A DNA stretch of 64,000 bases, taken from the NCBI RefSeq assembly GCF_900100605.1, contig NZ_FNCN01000007.1, positions 1-64,000 of the forward strand. Reading direction: 5' to 3'. The notes beneath the pieces were generated by a model. The model was not told the origin of the DNA, did not search any database, and worked only from the letters and a program-made list of their open reading frames with translations. This stretch comes from Sinosporangium album. GTDB lineage: Bacteria; Actinomycetota; Actinomycetes; Streptosporangiales; Streptosporangiaceae. Both the position numbers and the translations under genes were made by a program. Below, piece after piece: positions 52,192-63,398 of this stretch; the first letter of the stretch is position 1; every line of letters begins with the position of its first letter.

Positions 52192-53859
52192 TCAGAGCCT
52201 CCTCCAGACCCGGCCGTCGCGGGCCATCATCTCGTCGGAGGACGCCGGGCCCCAGCTCCCGGAGGGGTACTCCTCCGGTTGGCCCTGCGCCGACCAGTGG
52301 TCCTCGATCGGGTCGAGGATCTTCCACGACAGTTCGACCTCGCGCTGGTGGGGGAAGAGCGGCGGGTCGCCGATCAGCACGTCGAGCAGGAGCCGCTCGT
52401 AGGCCTCGGGGGAGGACTCCATGAACGACTCGCCGTAGGCGAAGTCCATCGAGACGTCACGCACCTCCATCGCCGTGCCGGGCACCTTCGACCCGAAGCG
52501 CACGGTGATGCCCTCGTCCGGCTGCACCCGGACCACCAGGGCGTTCTGCCCAAGGATCTCGGTGTCGTCCTCGCTGAACGGCAGGTGCGGCGCCCGCTGG
52601 AACACCACGGCGACCTCGGTGACCCGCCGGCCGAGCCGCTTGCCGGTGCGCAGGTAGAACGGCACGCCCGCCCAGCGCCGGTTGGCGATCTCCAGCTTGA
52701 CGGCCGCGTAGGTCTCGGTCGTCGAGTCCAGGGGGATGCCGTCCTCGTCCAGATAGCCCACCACGGGCTCGCCGCCCTGCCACCCCGCCGCGTACTGCCC
52801 GCGCGCGGTGGACAGGGCCAGGTCGTGCGGGAGCCGTACGGCCTTGAGGACCTTCTCCTTCTCCCTGCGCAGCGCGTCGGCGTCGAAGGAGGTGGGGTCC
52901 TCCATGGCGACCAGCGCCAGCAACTGGAGCAGGTGGTTCTGGATCACGTCCCTGGCCGCGCCGATGCCGTCGTAGTAGCCGGCTCGGCCCCCGATGCCGA
53001 TGTCCTCGGCCATCGTGATCTGCACGTGGTCGACGTAGCCGCGGTTCCAGATCGGCTCGAACAGGTTGTTGGCGAACCGCAGCGCCATGATGTTCTGCAC
53101 GGTCTCTTTGCCGAGGTAGTGGTCGATGCGGAACACCGACTCCTCGGGGAACACCGCGCTGGTGATCTCGTTCAGCTCCTTGGCGGACGCCAGGTCGTGC
53201 CCGAACGGCTTCTCGATCACGACGCGCCGCCAGGCGCCCTCGGGCGGGTTGGCGAGGCCGGTGCGCTTGAGCTGCTTCACCACCACCGGGAAGAACTTCG
53301 GCGGGACCGACAGGTAGAAGGCGTAGTTGCCGCCGGTGCCGCGCTTCTCGTCGATCTCGGCGAGCGTCGTGGCCAGCGTGTCGAACGCGCCGTCGTCGGA
53401 GAACTCGCCCGGAACGAAGTGGATGCCCTCGGCGAGCTGCTTCCAGACCTCCTCCCGGAACGGCGTGCGCGCGTTCTCCTTGATCGCGTCATGGGTGACC
53501 TGCGCGAAGTCCTGGTTGGCCCAGTCGCGCCGGGCGAATCCCACCAGCGAGAAGCCCGGGGGCAGCAGCCCCCGGTTGCCGAGGTCGTAGATCGCCGGCA
53601 GCAGCTTGCGCCGCGCCAGGTCGCCCGTGACCCCGAACAGCACCAGCACGCACGGCCCCGCGACACGGGGGAGGCGCTTGTCCCTCGGGTCCCGCAGCGG
53701 GTTGGCGAGCAGCGCCTCGATCGTGGTCGAGGCGTCCGCGGCGGCGGTGGCCACCGTGATCGCCTCCTCCGCCGGTGCGGCGACGCGCGGCCGGTCGGGG
53801 GCGATCGCGCCCCCGTCGGCCGGCTCCGCCTGCTCGGGCACATGTCTGTCGTGGTTCAT
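52192..53859 (-). CDS. zwf: Glucose-6-phosphate 1-dehydrogenase
   Basis: 555 residues from ATG 53859. The NADP fold is VLVLFGVTGDLARRKLLPAIYDL, the substrate/active-site motif FRIDHYLGKETVQNIMALRF, with EKPFGHD and PTHQ-like HLPFSEDD downstream. It makes NADPH and 6-phosphogluconolactone. Residues 1-45 are an extra Ala/Pro-rich extension before the usual NPLRDPRDKRLPR start. GTG 53868 overlapping the pgi stop (GTGA) is an equally plausible start. Confidence 0.95.
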   Translation of the reverse strand: MNHDRHVPEQAEPADGGAIAPDRPRVAAPAEEAITVATAAADASTTIEALLANPLRDPRDKRLPRVAGPCVLVLFGVTGDLARRKLLPAIYDLGNRGLLPPGFSLVGFARRDWANQDFAQVTHDAIKENARTPFREEVWKQLAEGIHFVPGEFSDDGAFDTLATTLAEIDEKRGTGGNYAFYLSVPPKFFPVVVKQLKRTGLANPPEGAWRRVVIEKPFGHDLASAKELNEITSAVFPEESVFRIDHYLGKETVQNIMALRFANNLFEPIWNRGYVDHVQITMAEDIGIGGRAGYYDGIGAARDVIQNHLLQLLALVAMEDPTSFDADALRREKEKVLKAVRLPHDLALSTARGQYAAGWQGGEPVVGYLDEDGIPLDSTTETYAAVKLEIANRRWAGVPFYLRTGKRLGRRVTEVAVVFQRAPHLPFSEDDTEILGQNALVVRVQPDEGITVRFGSKVPGTAMEVRDVSMDFAYGESFMESSPEAYERLLLDVLIGDPPLFPHQREVELSWKILDPIEDHWSAQGQPEEYPSGSWGPASSDEMMARDGRVWRRL

Positions 53860-53864
53860 GGGGC

Positions 53865-55493
53865 TCACAGCTCTCGCGCGGCGTGCAGCAGGTGGGCGAC
53901 ACCCGCCACGCGGTCGGTCAGGTGCAGGCGCACCGCGGGCCGCGCGCGGCCGGTCAGCGCGCCGAGATCGCCGAGAGCCTGGGCGAGCTGGAGCCTGCCC
54001 AGGGTGTACGGCTTGCCGGGCACCGGCACGTCCTCGGTGACGGCCCCGGTGATCTGGAGGAACACGCCGTTCTGGGGGCCGCCCTTGTGGTACTGCCCGG
54101 TGGAGTGCAGGAACCGGGGGCCCCAGCCGAAGGTCACCGGCCGGTCGGTGCGCAGCGCCAGCAGCGCCCGCAGCGTCGCCGGGTCGGCCGCGGCCCACGT
54201 GTCGGCCATCTCCTCGAAGGAGTCCTCCTCGCTCACCGGCGCGTCGAAGGCCGCCAGGCGGTCCAGGTAGGCCATGACGGCCAGGTAGCCGTCGCCCGGG
54301 ATCTGCCTGAGCAGCGCGGTCAGCACGGCCGCCACGTTCTTCGGCTGGCCGGGCACCTCGCCGTACACCTCGACCGGGCCGTCCACCAGCAGCGGTTCCC
54401 CGACCGGCAGCGGGCCCTCGCCGGCGCTCTCCAGCAGGCGCGTGGTGTTGGCCTTGGACTCGGCCACGTTGGGCTGGTCGAAGGGGTCGATGCCGAGGAT
54501 CCGCCCGGCGACGGCCGTGGCGTATTCCCAGATGAGGAACTGCGCCCCGAGCGGCCCCTCGACGCGCACGCCGCCCTCGCCGGGCCCGATGACGGCGGTG
54601 AGCTCGTCGCGCGCCTCGCCCGGATCGGCCCCGACCACCGGGAGCACGCCCCGGCCCTGCTTGCCCGTGGACTCGGCGATGAGCTGCTCGATCCAGTCCG
54701 GCAGGCCGTTGATCTCCGACAGCGAGTCCTCAAGGACCAGCTTGTCGCGCCCGGCCAGGGCCGCCGCGCCGAGAGCCGTGCCCAGTTCGAGGCCGGGGTT
54801 GCCCTCGTCCTCGGCGAGCAGCGGGTGTACGGCGCCGGCCTCGTCGAGCAGGGACGCGACGTCGGCCCCCGCCAGCGCGCTCGGTACCAGCCCGAACGCC
54901 GACAGGGCGCTGTAGCGCCCGCCGACGTTGGGGTCGGCGAGGATGATGTTGTAGCCCGCCTCGATCGCGAGCTGCTCCAGCGGCGAATCCGGGTCGGTCA
55001 CCACGACGATGCGGTCGGCCGGGTCGATCCCGGCGTCGCGGAACGCCTGCTCGTAGACGCGCCGGTGGCTGTCGGTCTCCACCGTGCCGCCGCTCTTGCT
55101 GGCGACGACCAGGATCGTGCGGTCGAGGCGGTCGCGCAGTGCCCGCAGGACCTGCCCCGGGTCGGTGGTGTCGAGCACCGTCAGCGGCGCGTCGGCCGTC
55201 GCGCAGATGACCTCGGGGGCGAGAGAGGAGCCCCCCATTCCCGCGAGGACGACGTGGTCCAGGTGCTCGGCCTGCGCCTTCTCCACCAGGTTGGTGATCT
55301 CGGGGATCAGCTCCCGGCTGGTGAGGGGAAGGCTGAGCCAGCCGAGCCGGATGGCCGCCTCGGCTTCGGCCGGGGGACCCCACAGGGTGGGGTCCCCCGA
55401 CGCGAGGGCTTGCGGCACCCCCTCGGCGGCGAGCTCGCGAGCGGCTTCGGCGGCCTTCTCAGCCACCGCGTCGTCGCCGAAAGTTACCGACAT
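53865..55493 (-). CDS. pgi: Glucose-6-phosphate isomerase (actinobacterial divergent type)
   Basis: 542 residues from ATG 55493 (TTG 55502 in frame). Two SIS subdomains carry VVLAGMGGSSLAPEVI, ILVVASKSGGTVETDSH, VGGRYSALSAFG, FLIWEYATAVAGRILGIDPFDQPNVAESK and HSTGQYHKGG. It links glycolysis to the pentose-phosphate branch. This pgi type is found inside the tkt-tal-pgi-zwf operon of actinomycetes. Spacing to zwf is 5 bp. Confidence 0.94.
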   Translation of the reverse strand: MSVTFGDDAVAEKAAEAARELAAEGVPQALASGDPTLWGPPAEAEAAIRLGWLSLPLTSRELIPEITNLVEKAQAEHLDHVVLAGMGGSSLAPEVICATADAPLTVLDTTDPGQVLRALRDRLDRTILVVASKSGGTVETDSHRRVYEQAFRDAGIDPADRIVVVTDPDSPLEQLAIEAGYNIILADPNVGGRYSALSAFGLVPSALAGADVASLLDEAGAVHPLLAEDEGNPGLELGTALGAAALAGRDKLVLEDSLSEINGLPDWIEQLIAESTGKQGRGVLPVVGADPGEARDELTAVIGPGEGGVRVEGPLGAQFLIWEYATAVAGRILGIDPFDQPNVAESKANTTRLLESAGEGPLPVGEPLLVDGPVEVYGEVPGQPKNVAAVLTALLRQIPGDGYLAVMAYLDRLAAFDAPVSEEDSFEEMADTWAAADPATLRALLALRTDRPVTFGWGPRFLHSTGQYHKGGPQNGVFLQITGAVTEDVPVPGKPYTLGRLQLAQALGDLGALTGRARPAVRLHLTDRVAGVAHLLHAAREL

Positions 55494-55514
55494 GTCCGTC
55501 AAACCCCCATGTTG

Positions 55515-56618
55515 TCAGGCTTTCTTGAGTTCCGCCTCGACGGTATCGAGCAGTTCCACCCAGGACTCCTCGAACTTCTCGACCCCCTCGTCCTCCAGCA
55601 CCGTCACGACGTCGTCGTAGTCGATGCCGACCTCCTTCAGGGCGGCCATGTTGTTCCACGCCTTCTCGTAGAAGGGGCGGACCGTGTCGCCGTCCACGCG
55701 GGCGTGGTCGGCGGCGGCCTCCAGGGTCTTCTCCGGAAGCGTGTTGACGGTGCCCGGGGTGACGAGCTCGTCCACGTAGAGGGTGTCGGGGTAGTCCTTG
55801 TTCTTGGTGCCCGTCGAGGCCCACAGCGGTCGCTGCGGACGGGCGCCCCGCGCCGCCAGCGCCTGCCAGCGCGGCGAGGCCATGACATCCTCGAAGGCGG
55901 CGAAGGCCAGACGGGCGTTGGCGATCGCCGCCTTGCCGCGCAGCGCCAGCGCCTCGTCGGTGCCGACGGCGTCGAGCCGCTTGTCGATCTCGGTGTCGAC
56001 CCTGCTCACGAAGAACGAGGCCACCGAGGAGATGGCGGCCAGGTCGTGACCGGCCGCGGCGGCCTGCTCCAGGCCCGTCAGCCAGGCGTCCATGACCTGA
56101 CGGTATCGCTCCAGCGAGAAGATCAAGGTCACATTCACGCTGATGCCATCGGCCAGCGCCCGGGTGATCGCGGGAAGGCCCTCGACCGTCGCCGGGATCT
56201 TGATGTAGAGGTTCGGCCGGTCGACCATCCACCACAGGGCGCGGGCCTCGGCGATCGTCTTGTCGGTCTCGCGGGCCAGCCGCGGGTCGACCTCGATCGA
56301 CACGCGGCCGTCCACGCCGGCCGTGGCGTCGTAGACCGGGCGCAGCACGTCGCAGGCCCAGCGGATGTCGAACGTCGTGATCAGGCGGACCGCCTCGCCC
56401 ACGTCGACCCCGCGGACCGACAGGTCGTGGAGCTGGGCTGCGTAGGCGTCGCCCTTCCGCAGCGCGTTGGCGAAGATCGTCGGGTTCGAGGTCACCCCGA
56501 CCACGCTCTTGTCGCGGACCAGCTCGGCCAGGTTGCCCGTGCGCAGCCGCTCGCGGCTGATGTCGTCCAGCCACAGGGACACGCCGTGGCCGGAAAGCCT
56601 TCTCAGGATCTCACTCAT
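55515..56618 (-). CDS. tal: Transaldolase
   Basis: 367 residues from ATG 56618. [17 protein letters not shown] and [13 protein letters not shown], then the Schiff-base Lys region [33 protein letters not shown] and [31 protein letters not shown] identify the actinobacterial/cyanobacterial transaldolase class. It starts 2 bp downstream of the tkt stop. The frame is open far upstream through tkt, which is a GC artefact. Confidence 0.95.
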   Translation of the reverse strand: MSEILRRLSGHGVSLWLDDISRERLRTGNLAELVRDKSVVGVTSNPTIFANALRKGDAYAAQLHDLSVRGVDVGEAVRLITTFDIRWACDVLRPVYDATAGVDGRVSIEVDPRLARETDKTIAEARALWWMVDRPNLYIKIPATVEGLPAITRALADGISVNVTLIFSLERYRQVMDAWLTGLEQAAAAGHDLAAISSVASFFVSRVDTEIDKRLDAVGTDEALALRGKAAIANARLAFAAFEDVMASPRWQALAARGARPQRPLWASTGTKNKDYPDTLYVDELVTPGTVNTLPEKTLEAAADHARVDGDTVRPFYEKAWNNMAALKEVGIDYDDVVTVLEDEGVEKFEESWVELLDTVEAELKKA

Positions 56619-56620
56619 GA

Positions 56621-58732
<2,112 letters not shown>

Positions 58733-59122
58733 CTGCTCGCTCTCCGGATCTAGATTGTGGTGGTCGTGATGAGGGCACCGCTGCGGGATTCCCGCCCACA
58801 CCGGACCCTAACGGAACGGCCCAGGTAGCGGTGTCGTGACATGGCAGGCGCCGCAGGGCCCTCAGCGCTTATCCTGCCCCCTCGCCCGCCCCTCGCCCAC
58901 TCCGCGCCCTACCCGCGGGTGCGGTCGCCGCGCCCGGGAGGCCATGGCGTTGAGCAGGGCATACCCTGGAACACGGCGTCGACCGCCGCGCCCCCCGTGC
59001 CGGGACCGGCCCTGGCCCCCACTAAAGTGATTTTCGCAAAGGCCGCTCGATACGGCGTTCACGGATCCGCTCTAATTCAGAGGTTACGCGTTGACCCCGC
59101 ACGTGCTGGAAGTGCCTTGACG
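58733..59122. other. Divergent tkt-ctaB intergenic region
   Basis: 390 bp that should hold both promoters. On the minus strand TTAGGGT (~58807-58813) may be the tkt -10. An AT-rich stretch at 59020-59036 contains CACTAAAGTG, and TCTAATTC at ~59073-59080 may serve ctaB. No gene is supported; in-frame codons upstream of ctaB are Pro/Arg-rich leader. Confidence 0.45.
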
Positions 59123-60079
59123 GTGCTCACGAACAAGCCATCGACCGCCCCGGGTGGGCCGTCGCACGCGACGCGTCCCCAGGTGGAGCGCCGATCGATC
59201 GGCGGGCTCGTCAAGGCATACGTCGCGCTGACCAAGCCGCGGATCATCGAGCTGCTGCTCACGACGACGCTGCCGGTGATGTTCCTCGCGGCCAAGGGCC
59301 TGCCGCCCCTGTGGCCCTCCATCGCCACGCTCGTGTTCGGCACCCTGTCCGCGGGCAGCGCCAACGCCCTCAACTGCTACGTGGACCGCGACATCGACGC
59401 GACGATGCGGCGCACCCGGCGCCGCCCCCTCGCCCGCGATCAGGTCTCCCCGCGCGGCGCGTTGATCTTTGGCATAGTTTTGGGTGTGCTGTCGACCCTT
59501 GGCCTCGGCCTTGCGGTCAACTGGGTGTCCGCTGCCCTGTCCCTCGGCGCGATCCTGTTCTACGTCCTGGTCTATTCGATGCTGCTCAAGCGGCGCACCG
59601 CCCAGAACATCGTCTGGGGGGGCATCGCCGGGTGCATGCCGGTGCTGATCGGCTGGTCCGGCGTCACCGGGCGGCTCGACTGGGCGCCCGTGGTGCTGTT
59701 CGGCGTCGTGTTCCTGTGGACCCCGCCCCACACCTGGACCCTGGCGATGCGCTACAAGGAGGACTACGCGGCGGCCAAGGTGCCGATGCTGCCCGTCGTC
59801 GCCACCGAGCGCCGGGTCATCCTGGAGAGCATCGCCTACACCTGGGCCACGGTGGCCTGCTCGCTGCTGCTGTGGCCTGTGGCCGGCACCACCCTGCTCT
59901 ACCCGGTCGTCGCCGCGGTGCTCGGCGCGGTCTGCCTGTGGGAGGCGCACCGCCTGCTGCGGCGCCACAACGCCGGCAGGCGCGGCCTGGAACTGCGCCC
60001 GATGCGCTTCTTCCACTGGTCCAACGCCTACCTCGCGCTGCTGTTCCTGACCGTCGCCATCGACTCTCTGCTCGTCTGA
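59123..60079 (+). CDS. ctaB: Protoheme IX farnesyltransferase (heme O synthase)
   Basis: 318 residues, ~9 TM. UbiA-family Asp motif [20 protein letters not shown] (N-x3-D-x2-D-x4-R) and the second loop [20 protein letters not shown], with [28 protein letters not shown]. It converts heme b to heme o for the aa3 oxidase, working with ctaA at 62.3 kb. The start is GTG 59123 or TTG 59117, both downstream of GGAAG. It is divergent from tkt, as in many actinomycetes. Confidence 0.95.
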   Translation: MLTNKPSTAPGGPSHATRPQVERRSIGGLVKAYVALTKPRIIELLLTTTLPVMFLAAKGLPPLWPSIATLVFGTLSAGSANALNCYVDRDIDATMRRTRRRPLARDQVSPRGALIFGIVLGVLSTLGLGLAVNWVSAALSLGAILFYVLVYSMLLKRRTAQNIVWGGIAGCMPVLIGWSGVTGRLDWAPVVLFGVVFLWTPPHTWTLAMRYKEDYAAAKVPMLPVVATERRVILESIAYTWATVACSLLLWPVAGTTLLYPVVAAVLGAVCLWEAHRLLRRHNAGRRGLELRPMRFFHWSNAYLALLFLTVAIDSLLV

Positions 60080-60179
60080 GAGCCGGGAGCGGACGGGGCC
60101 CCGACGTGCGGTCGTCACATGGCGTGACCGCTTGCTTCCGGCGAGGGACACGCCGTGGTAGATCGGTTACAGTCACAGC

Positions 60180-61355
60180 ATGACGACCCGAGATCCGCGC
60201 TGGGTGTTCAAGGACCGCCCGTCCCTGAGCTTGATCGTCGGGCTCGTCCTCGCCGGCATCTGCGCGCTGGTGTCGCTGTCGTTCGACATCCTGAACGGTG
60301 AACCGGTCCAGTTCTTCATCGCCCTGGCCCTGGCCATCGCCCCGGTGCCCGTGCTGCTGGCCGCCGTCCTCGCCCTCGACCGCATGGAGCCCGAGCCGCG
60401 CAGCAACCTCATCTTCGCCTTCGCCTGGGGCGCCGGCATCGCCGTCCTCGTGGCGGGGCTGATCAACTCGCTCAACCTGCACTACCTGGGCGAGGCAGCC
60501 CAGATGTCGGCGCTCAGCGCCCGCAACATCGCGGCGACCTTCGGCGCCCCGGTGGTCGAGGAGACGATGAAGGGCCTGGTGCTCTTAGGGCTCCTCAGGT
60601 TCCGCAGCCAGGAGCTCGACGGGCCGACCGACGGCATCATCTACGCCGGCATGGTGGGCCTCGGCTTCGCCATGAGCGAGAACGTCAGCTACTACATCAC
60701 GGCGCTGCAGGGGAGCGGGCCGCAGGGGCTCGCGGTCACGGTGGTGCTGCGCGGCGTGCTGTCGCCGTTCGCCCATCCCCTGTTCACCTCGATGATCGGC
60801 ATCGCCGTCGCCTACGCCGCACACCAGCGGGGCGGCCGGCGGGTCGTCGTCATCGTGCTGGGCTGGCTGGGGGCGATGCTGCTGCACGGCATCTGGAATG
60901 GGTTCGCCTCCTACGGGGGGTTCGACGGGCTGGTGATCGCCTACCTCGTGCTGATGGGCGTGCTCTTCATCCTGATCGGCGTGGTGCTGCGGGACAGGAA
61001 GAGGATCGTGGCGCTGATCGTGCGCTACCTCCCCGCCTACGCCCCCACCCGGCTCGTCAACCCCTCCGACGTCTACATGCTGTCGGCGCTCTCGCGCCGC
61101 CGCCTCGCCCGCCAGTGGGCCAGGAACAACGGCGGCACCGAGGGTCTGCGGGCCATGAGCGACTACCAGCTCGCCGCCACCGAGCTCGGCCTGCTCCACG
61201 AACGGGCCGCCAAGGGCATCATCGGCGAGGCCGTCTTCCGCGCCGAGCAGCAGGCCCTGCTCCAGTGCATGCAGACCGCCCGCGCCCGCTTCCCCGTCAA
61301 GGCCGACCGCGCCACGAACCCCTGGGGCGCTTCTCCGAGCAGTCCGCCTATGTGA
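60180..61355 (+). CDS. PrsW-family intramembrane metalloprotease
   Basis: 391 residues, ~8 TM. Conserved motifs are DRMEPEPRSNLIFAFAWG, APVVEETMKGLVLLGLL (Glu-Glu pair, ~127-128), GLGFAMSENVSYY, SPFAHPLFTSMIGIAV and LLHGIWNGFA (His). PrsW cleaves anti-sigma factors in Bacillus; the substrate here is unknown. The ~120-residue cytosolic C-terminus (residues ~275-391) is helical. The 113 bp beyond the stop, up to the convergent gene, holds no supported gene. Confidence 0.88.
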   Translation: MTTRDPRWVFKDRPSLSLIVGLVLAGICALVSLSFDILNGEPVQFFIALALAIAPVPVLLAAVLALDRMEPEPRSNLIFAFAWGAGIAVLVAGLINSLNLHYLGEAAQMSALSARNIAATFGAPVVEETMKGLVLLGLLRFRSQELDGPTDGIIYAGMVGLGFAMSENVSYYITALQGSGPQGLAVTVVLRGVLSPFAHPLFTSMIGIAVAYAAHQRGGRRVVVIVLGWLGAMLLHGIWNGFASYGGFDGLVIAYLVLMGVLFILIGVVLRDRKRIVALIVRYLPAYAPTRLVNPSDVYMLSALSRRRLARQWARNNGGTEGLRAMSDYQLAATELGLLHERAAKGIIGEAVFRAEQQALLQCMQTARARFPVKADRATNPWGASPSSPPM

Positions 61356-61468
61356 TCAGGCGTCTGCGAAGCGCATCGGGATCGTTGTGGGGCCGGCGGG
61401 CACGGAGCGCGCCCGCCAGATGCGCAGGCACATGCGGGACGCCCCCGAACCGCCGGTCTGAGCGGCCG

Positions 61469-62230
61469 TCAGCCCGCGAGGACGCGTTCCAGCGAGGTCT
61501 CGCGGGGGCCGGGGAAGTAGGGCTCCGACCGAAGCACCACGGCGTCCAGGAAGCCCTTGGCCGCGGCGGCGAACTCCCGCACGGCGTATACGTAGGTCGA
61601 CGCCCACCGCCGGGCCGAGTCGTCGCCCACGCCGAAGGCGGCCAGGCCCGCCGTACGGCACAGCGCGACGGCCCTCGGCAGGTGGAACTGCTGGGTGACG
61701 ACGGTGATCTGCCTGGCGCCGAAGACCTGCCGGGCGCGCACGCAGGAGTCCCAGGTGTCGAACCCCGCGTAGTCGAGCACCTGAACGGCGGCGGGGATGC
61801 CGCGTCCGACCAGGTAGTCGCGCATGACGCCGGGCTCGTCGTATTCCACGCGGCTGTTGTCGCCGGACAGCAGGATCGCCTTTACCTTGCCCGCCCGGTA
61901 GAGGTCGGCCGCGATGTCGAGCCTGGCCGCGAGCATGGGGGTGGGGCGGCCGTCGCGGATGCCGGCGCCGAGGACGAGCGCGGTCTGGGAGGCCGGTACG
62001 GCGTCCAGCCACCTCGCCCCGCTGTCGGCGGTCACGCGGTACGGGTCGCTGCTGAGCCATGCCCAGCTGAGGGGTGCGACGGCGATCAGGCTGAGCAGGA
62101 CGCAGATCTGGTAGGCCCGTCGCAGTGCCGTACGGGAGCGGGGGAGGGGCAGGCGGAACTCTCGGGCATTTGCCAACAAAACACACCTCGCCGCGGGTGG
62201 GGGAGTGGCGGACGAATCACTCGCAATCAT
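61469..62230 (-). CDS. YdcF/SanA-type DUF218 protein
   Basis: 253 residues. One N-terminal TM (ICVLLSLIAVAPLSWAWL, ~43-60) anchors an extracytoplasmic DUF218 domain: ALVLGAGIRDGRPTPMLAARLDIAADLYRAGKVKAILLSGDN, TWDSCVRARQVFGARQITVVTQQFHLPRAVALCRTAG. SanA/ElyC relatives act in envelope integrity. ATG 62230 lacks an RBS; TTG 62179 with GAGGTG upstream is a better-supported start and still keeps the TM. Confidence 0.83.
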   Translation of the reverse strand: MIASDSSATPPPAARCVLLANAREFRLPLPRSRTALRRAYQICVLLSLIAVAPLSWAWLSSDPYRVTADSGARWLDAVPASQTALVLGAGIRDGRPTPMLAARLDIAADLYRAGKVKAILLSGDNSRVEYDEPGVMRDYLVGRGIPAAVQVLDYAGFDTWDSCVRARQVFGARQITVVTQQFHLPRAVALCRTAGLAAFGVGDDSARRWASTYVYAVREFAAAAKGFLDAVVLRSEPYFPGPRETSLERVLAG

Positions 62231-62308
62231 GGCGGATCAGTGCGAGGTGTGGCGGCCGGTCGGCGGGGGAGGGGAGGGGAGGGGATCGGTCCCCCGGCCG
62301 GGCGAGGG

Positions 62309-63304
62309 TCAGCCCGGCTGGGCGGCGGGCGACGCGGCGATCGGGCCGACGGGCTGGACACCCGGCAGCGGGTCCCTGGTCCGCAGTGAGGAGGCCGCGC
62401 GCAGGGCCGAGATCCACACCAGGGTCGCCCCGAACACGTGCACGGCCACCAGGAACGCCGGGATGGCGAGGAAGTACGACAGGTAGCCGATCGCCCCCTG
62501 CGCCAGCTCGACGCCGAGGAGGACCACCGTGGCGCGTACGGCGGGAGCCGGTCCGCCGGTCGCCCGCAGGGCGAGCCACAGGCCGACGGTGATGGCGACC
62601 GCGATGTACACGAAGGCCGAGTGGGTCCGGGCCACGCTCTCCAGGTCGAGGGCGAACCGCGTGGCGGCGACGTCGCCGGAGTGCGGGCCGGTGCCGGTGG
62701 TGACGACCCCGGCGACGATCACGGCCGCGATGGCGGCGACCATCGCGTGGCCGATCAGCCGCACCCGCGCCGGGACGAGCGGGCGCACCGGCCCGTCGTC
62801 CTCCTGGCAGCGCTTGTAGAGCGCCCACGCGGCGGCGATCATGCCGATCGAGATCAGGAAGTGCATGCTCACCGTGAACGGATTGAGCGCGCTGCGCACC
62901 ACCAGGCCGCCCCAGAGGCCCTGGACGAGGACGCCGAGCGGCTGGAGGAGGGCCAGCGTCACCAGGGACGTGCGGCGGGGCTCGCCGCGCACCGCGCCGA
63001 TCAGGCAGGCGAGGGCCACGGCCAGCACGACGAAGGTCAGCATCCGGTTGCCGAACTCGATCGCCATGTTGATCGGCGAGTGCGCGGGGTGCCCCTGGGG
63101 GATGAAGCTCTCCGGAGTGCACCTCGGCCAGGTTGGGCAGCCGAGGCCGGACTTGGTGACCCGCACCGACGCCCCTGTGACCGTGATCCCCGCGTTGGCG
63201 ACGACGGCGGCGAGGGCCCATTTCCGCATCGAATCCGCGGTGGGAGCCCAGAAGGAGAGGTAAAAGGCGCGTAGCAGGCCAGTCAGGCGGTTCACGGAAT
63301 TCAT
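62309..63304 (-). CDS. ctaA: Heme A synthase (CtaA/COX15)
   Basis: 331 residues from ATG 63304, 8 TM. GASVRVTKSGLGCPTWPRCTPES contains the conserved Cys pair. Further motifs are INMAIEFGNRMLTFVV, SALNPFTVSMHFLISIG, HSAFVYIAVAI and AVHVFGATLVWISAL with the heme-ligand His residues. It oxidises heme o to heme a, acting after ctaB 3 kb away. A longer start at 63379 adds a Pro-rich tract that is probably leader. Confidence 0.93.
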   Translation of the reverse strand: MNSVNRLTGLLRAFYLSFWAPTADSMRKWALAAVVANAGITVTGASVRVTKSGLGCPTWPRCTPESFIPQGHPAHSPINMAIEFGNRMLTFVVLAVALACLIGAVRGEPRRTSLVTLALLQPLGVLVQGLWGGLVVRSALNPFTVSMHFLISIGMIAAAWALYKRCQEDDGPVRPLVPARVRLIGHAMVAAIAAVIVAGVVTTGTGPHSGDVAATRFALDLESVARTHSAFVYIAVAITVGLWLALRATGGPAPAVRATVVLLGVELAQGAIGYLSYFLAIPAFLVAVHVFGATLVWISALRAASSLRTRDPLPGVQPVGPIAASPAAQPG

Positions 63305-63353
63305 CGTAGGCGGCGGGGGCGGCGGTCCCCGCGTCGCACCGTCTTTTGCGTCC

Positions 63354-63382
63354 TTGTATGGGTATGCGACATGTGACATATT
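63354..63382 (+). promoter_or_regulatory. Sigma70-type promoter candidate
   Basis: TTGTAT (63354-63359), a 17-bp spacer and CATATT (63377-63382) precede the last gene by 16 bp. The -10 has two mismatches to TATAAT. The spacer contains the palindrome ACATGT. Confidence 0.55.
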
Positions 63383-63398
63383 ACTGTCGGAGGTGGGG

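Noticed and set aside
51724-54270. 848-residue plus-strand frame across opcA, zwf and pgi
   Set aside because: Antisense shadow spanning three well-identified genes.
61356-61461. Short plus-strand frame ending GIVVGPAGTERARQMRRH... after the PrsW gene
   Set aside because: It looks protein-like, but there is no start codon with an RBS and the frame opens inside prsW out of frame. Too little to call.
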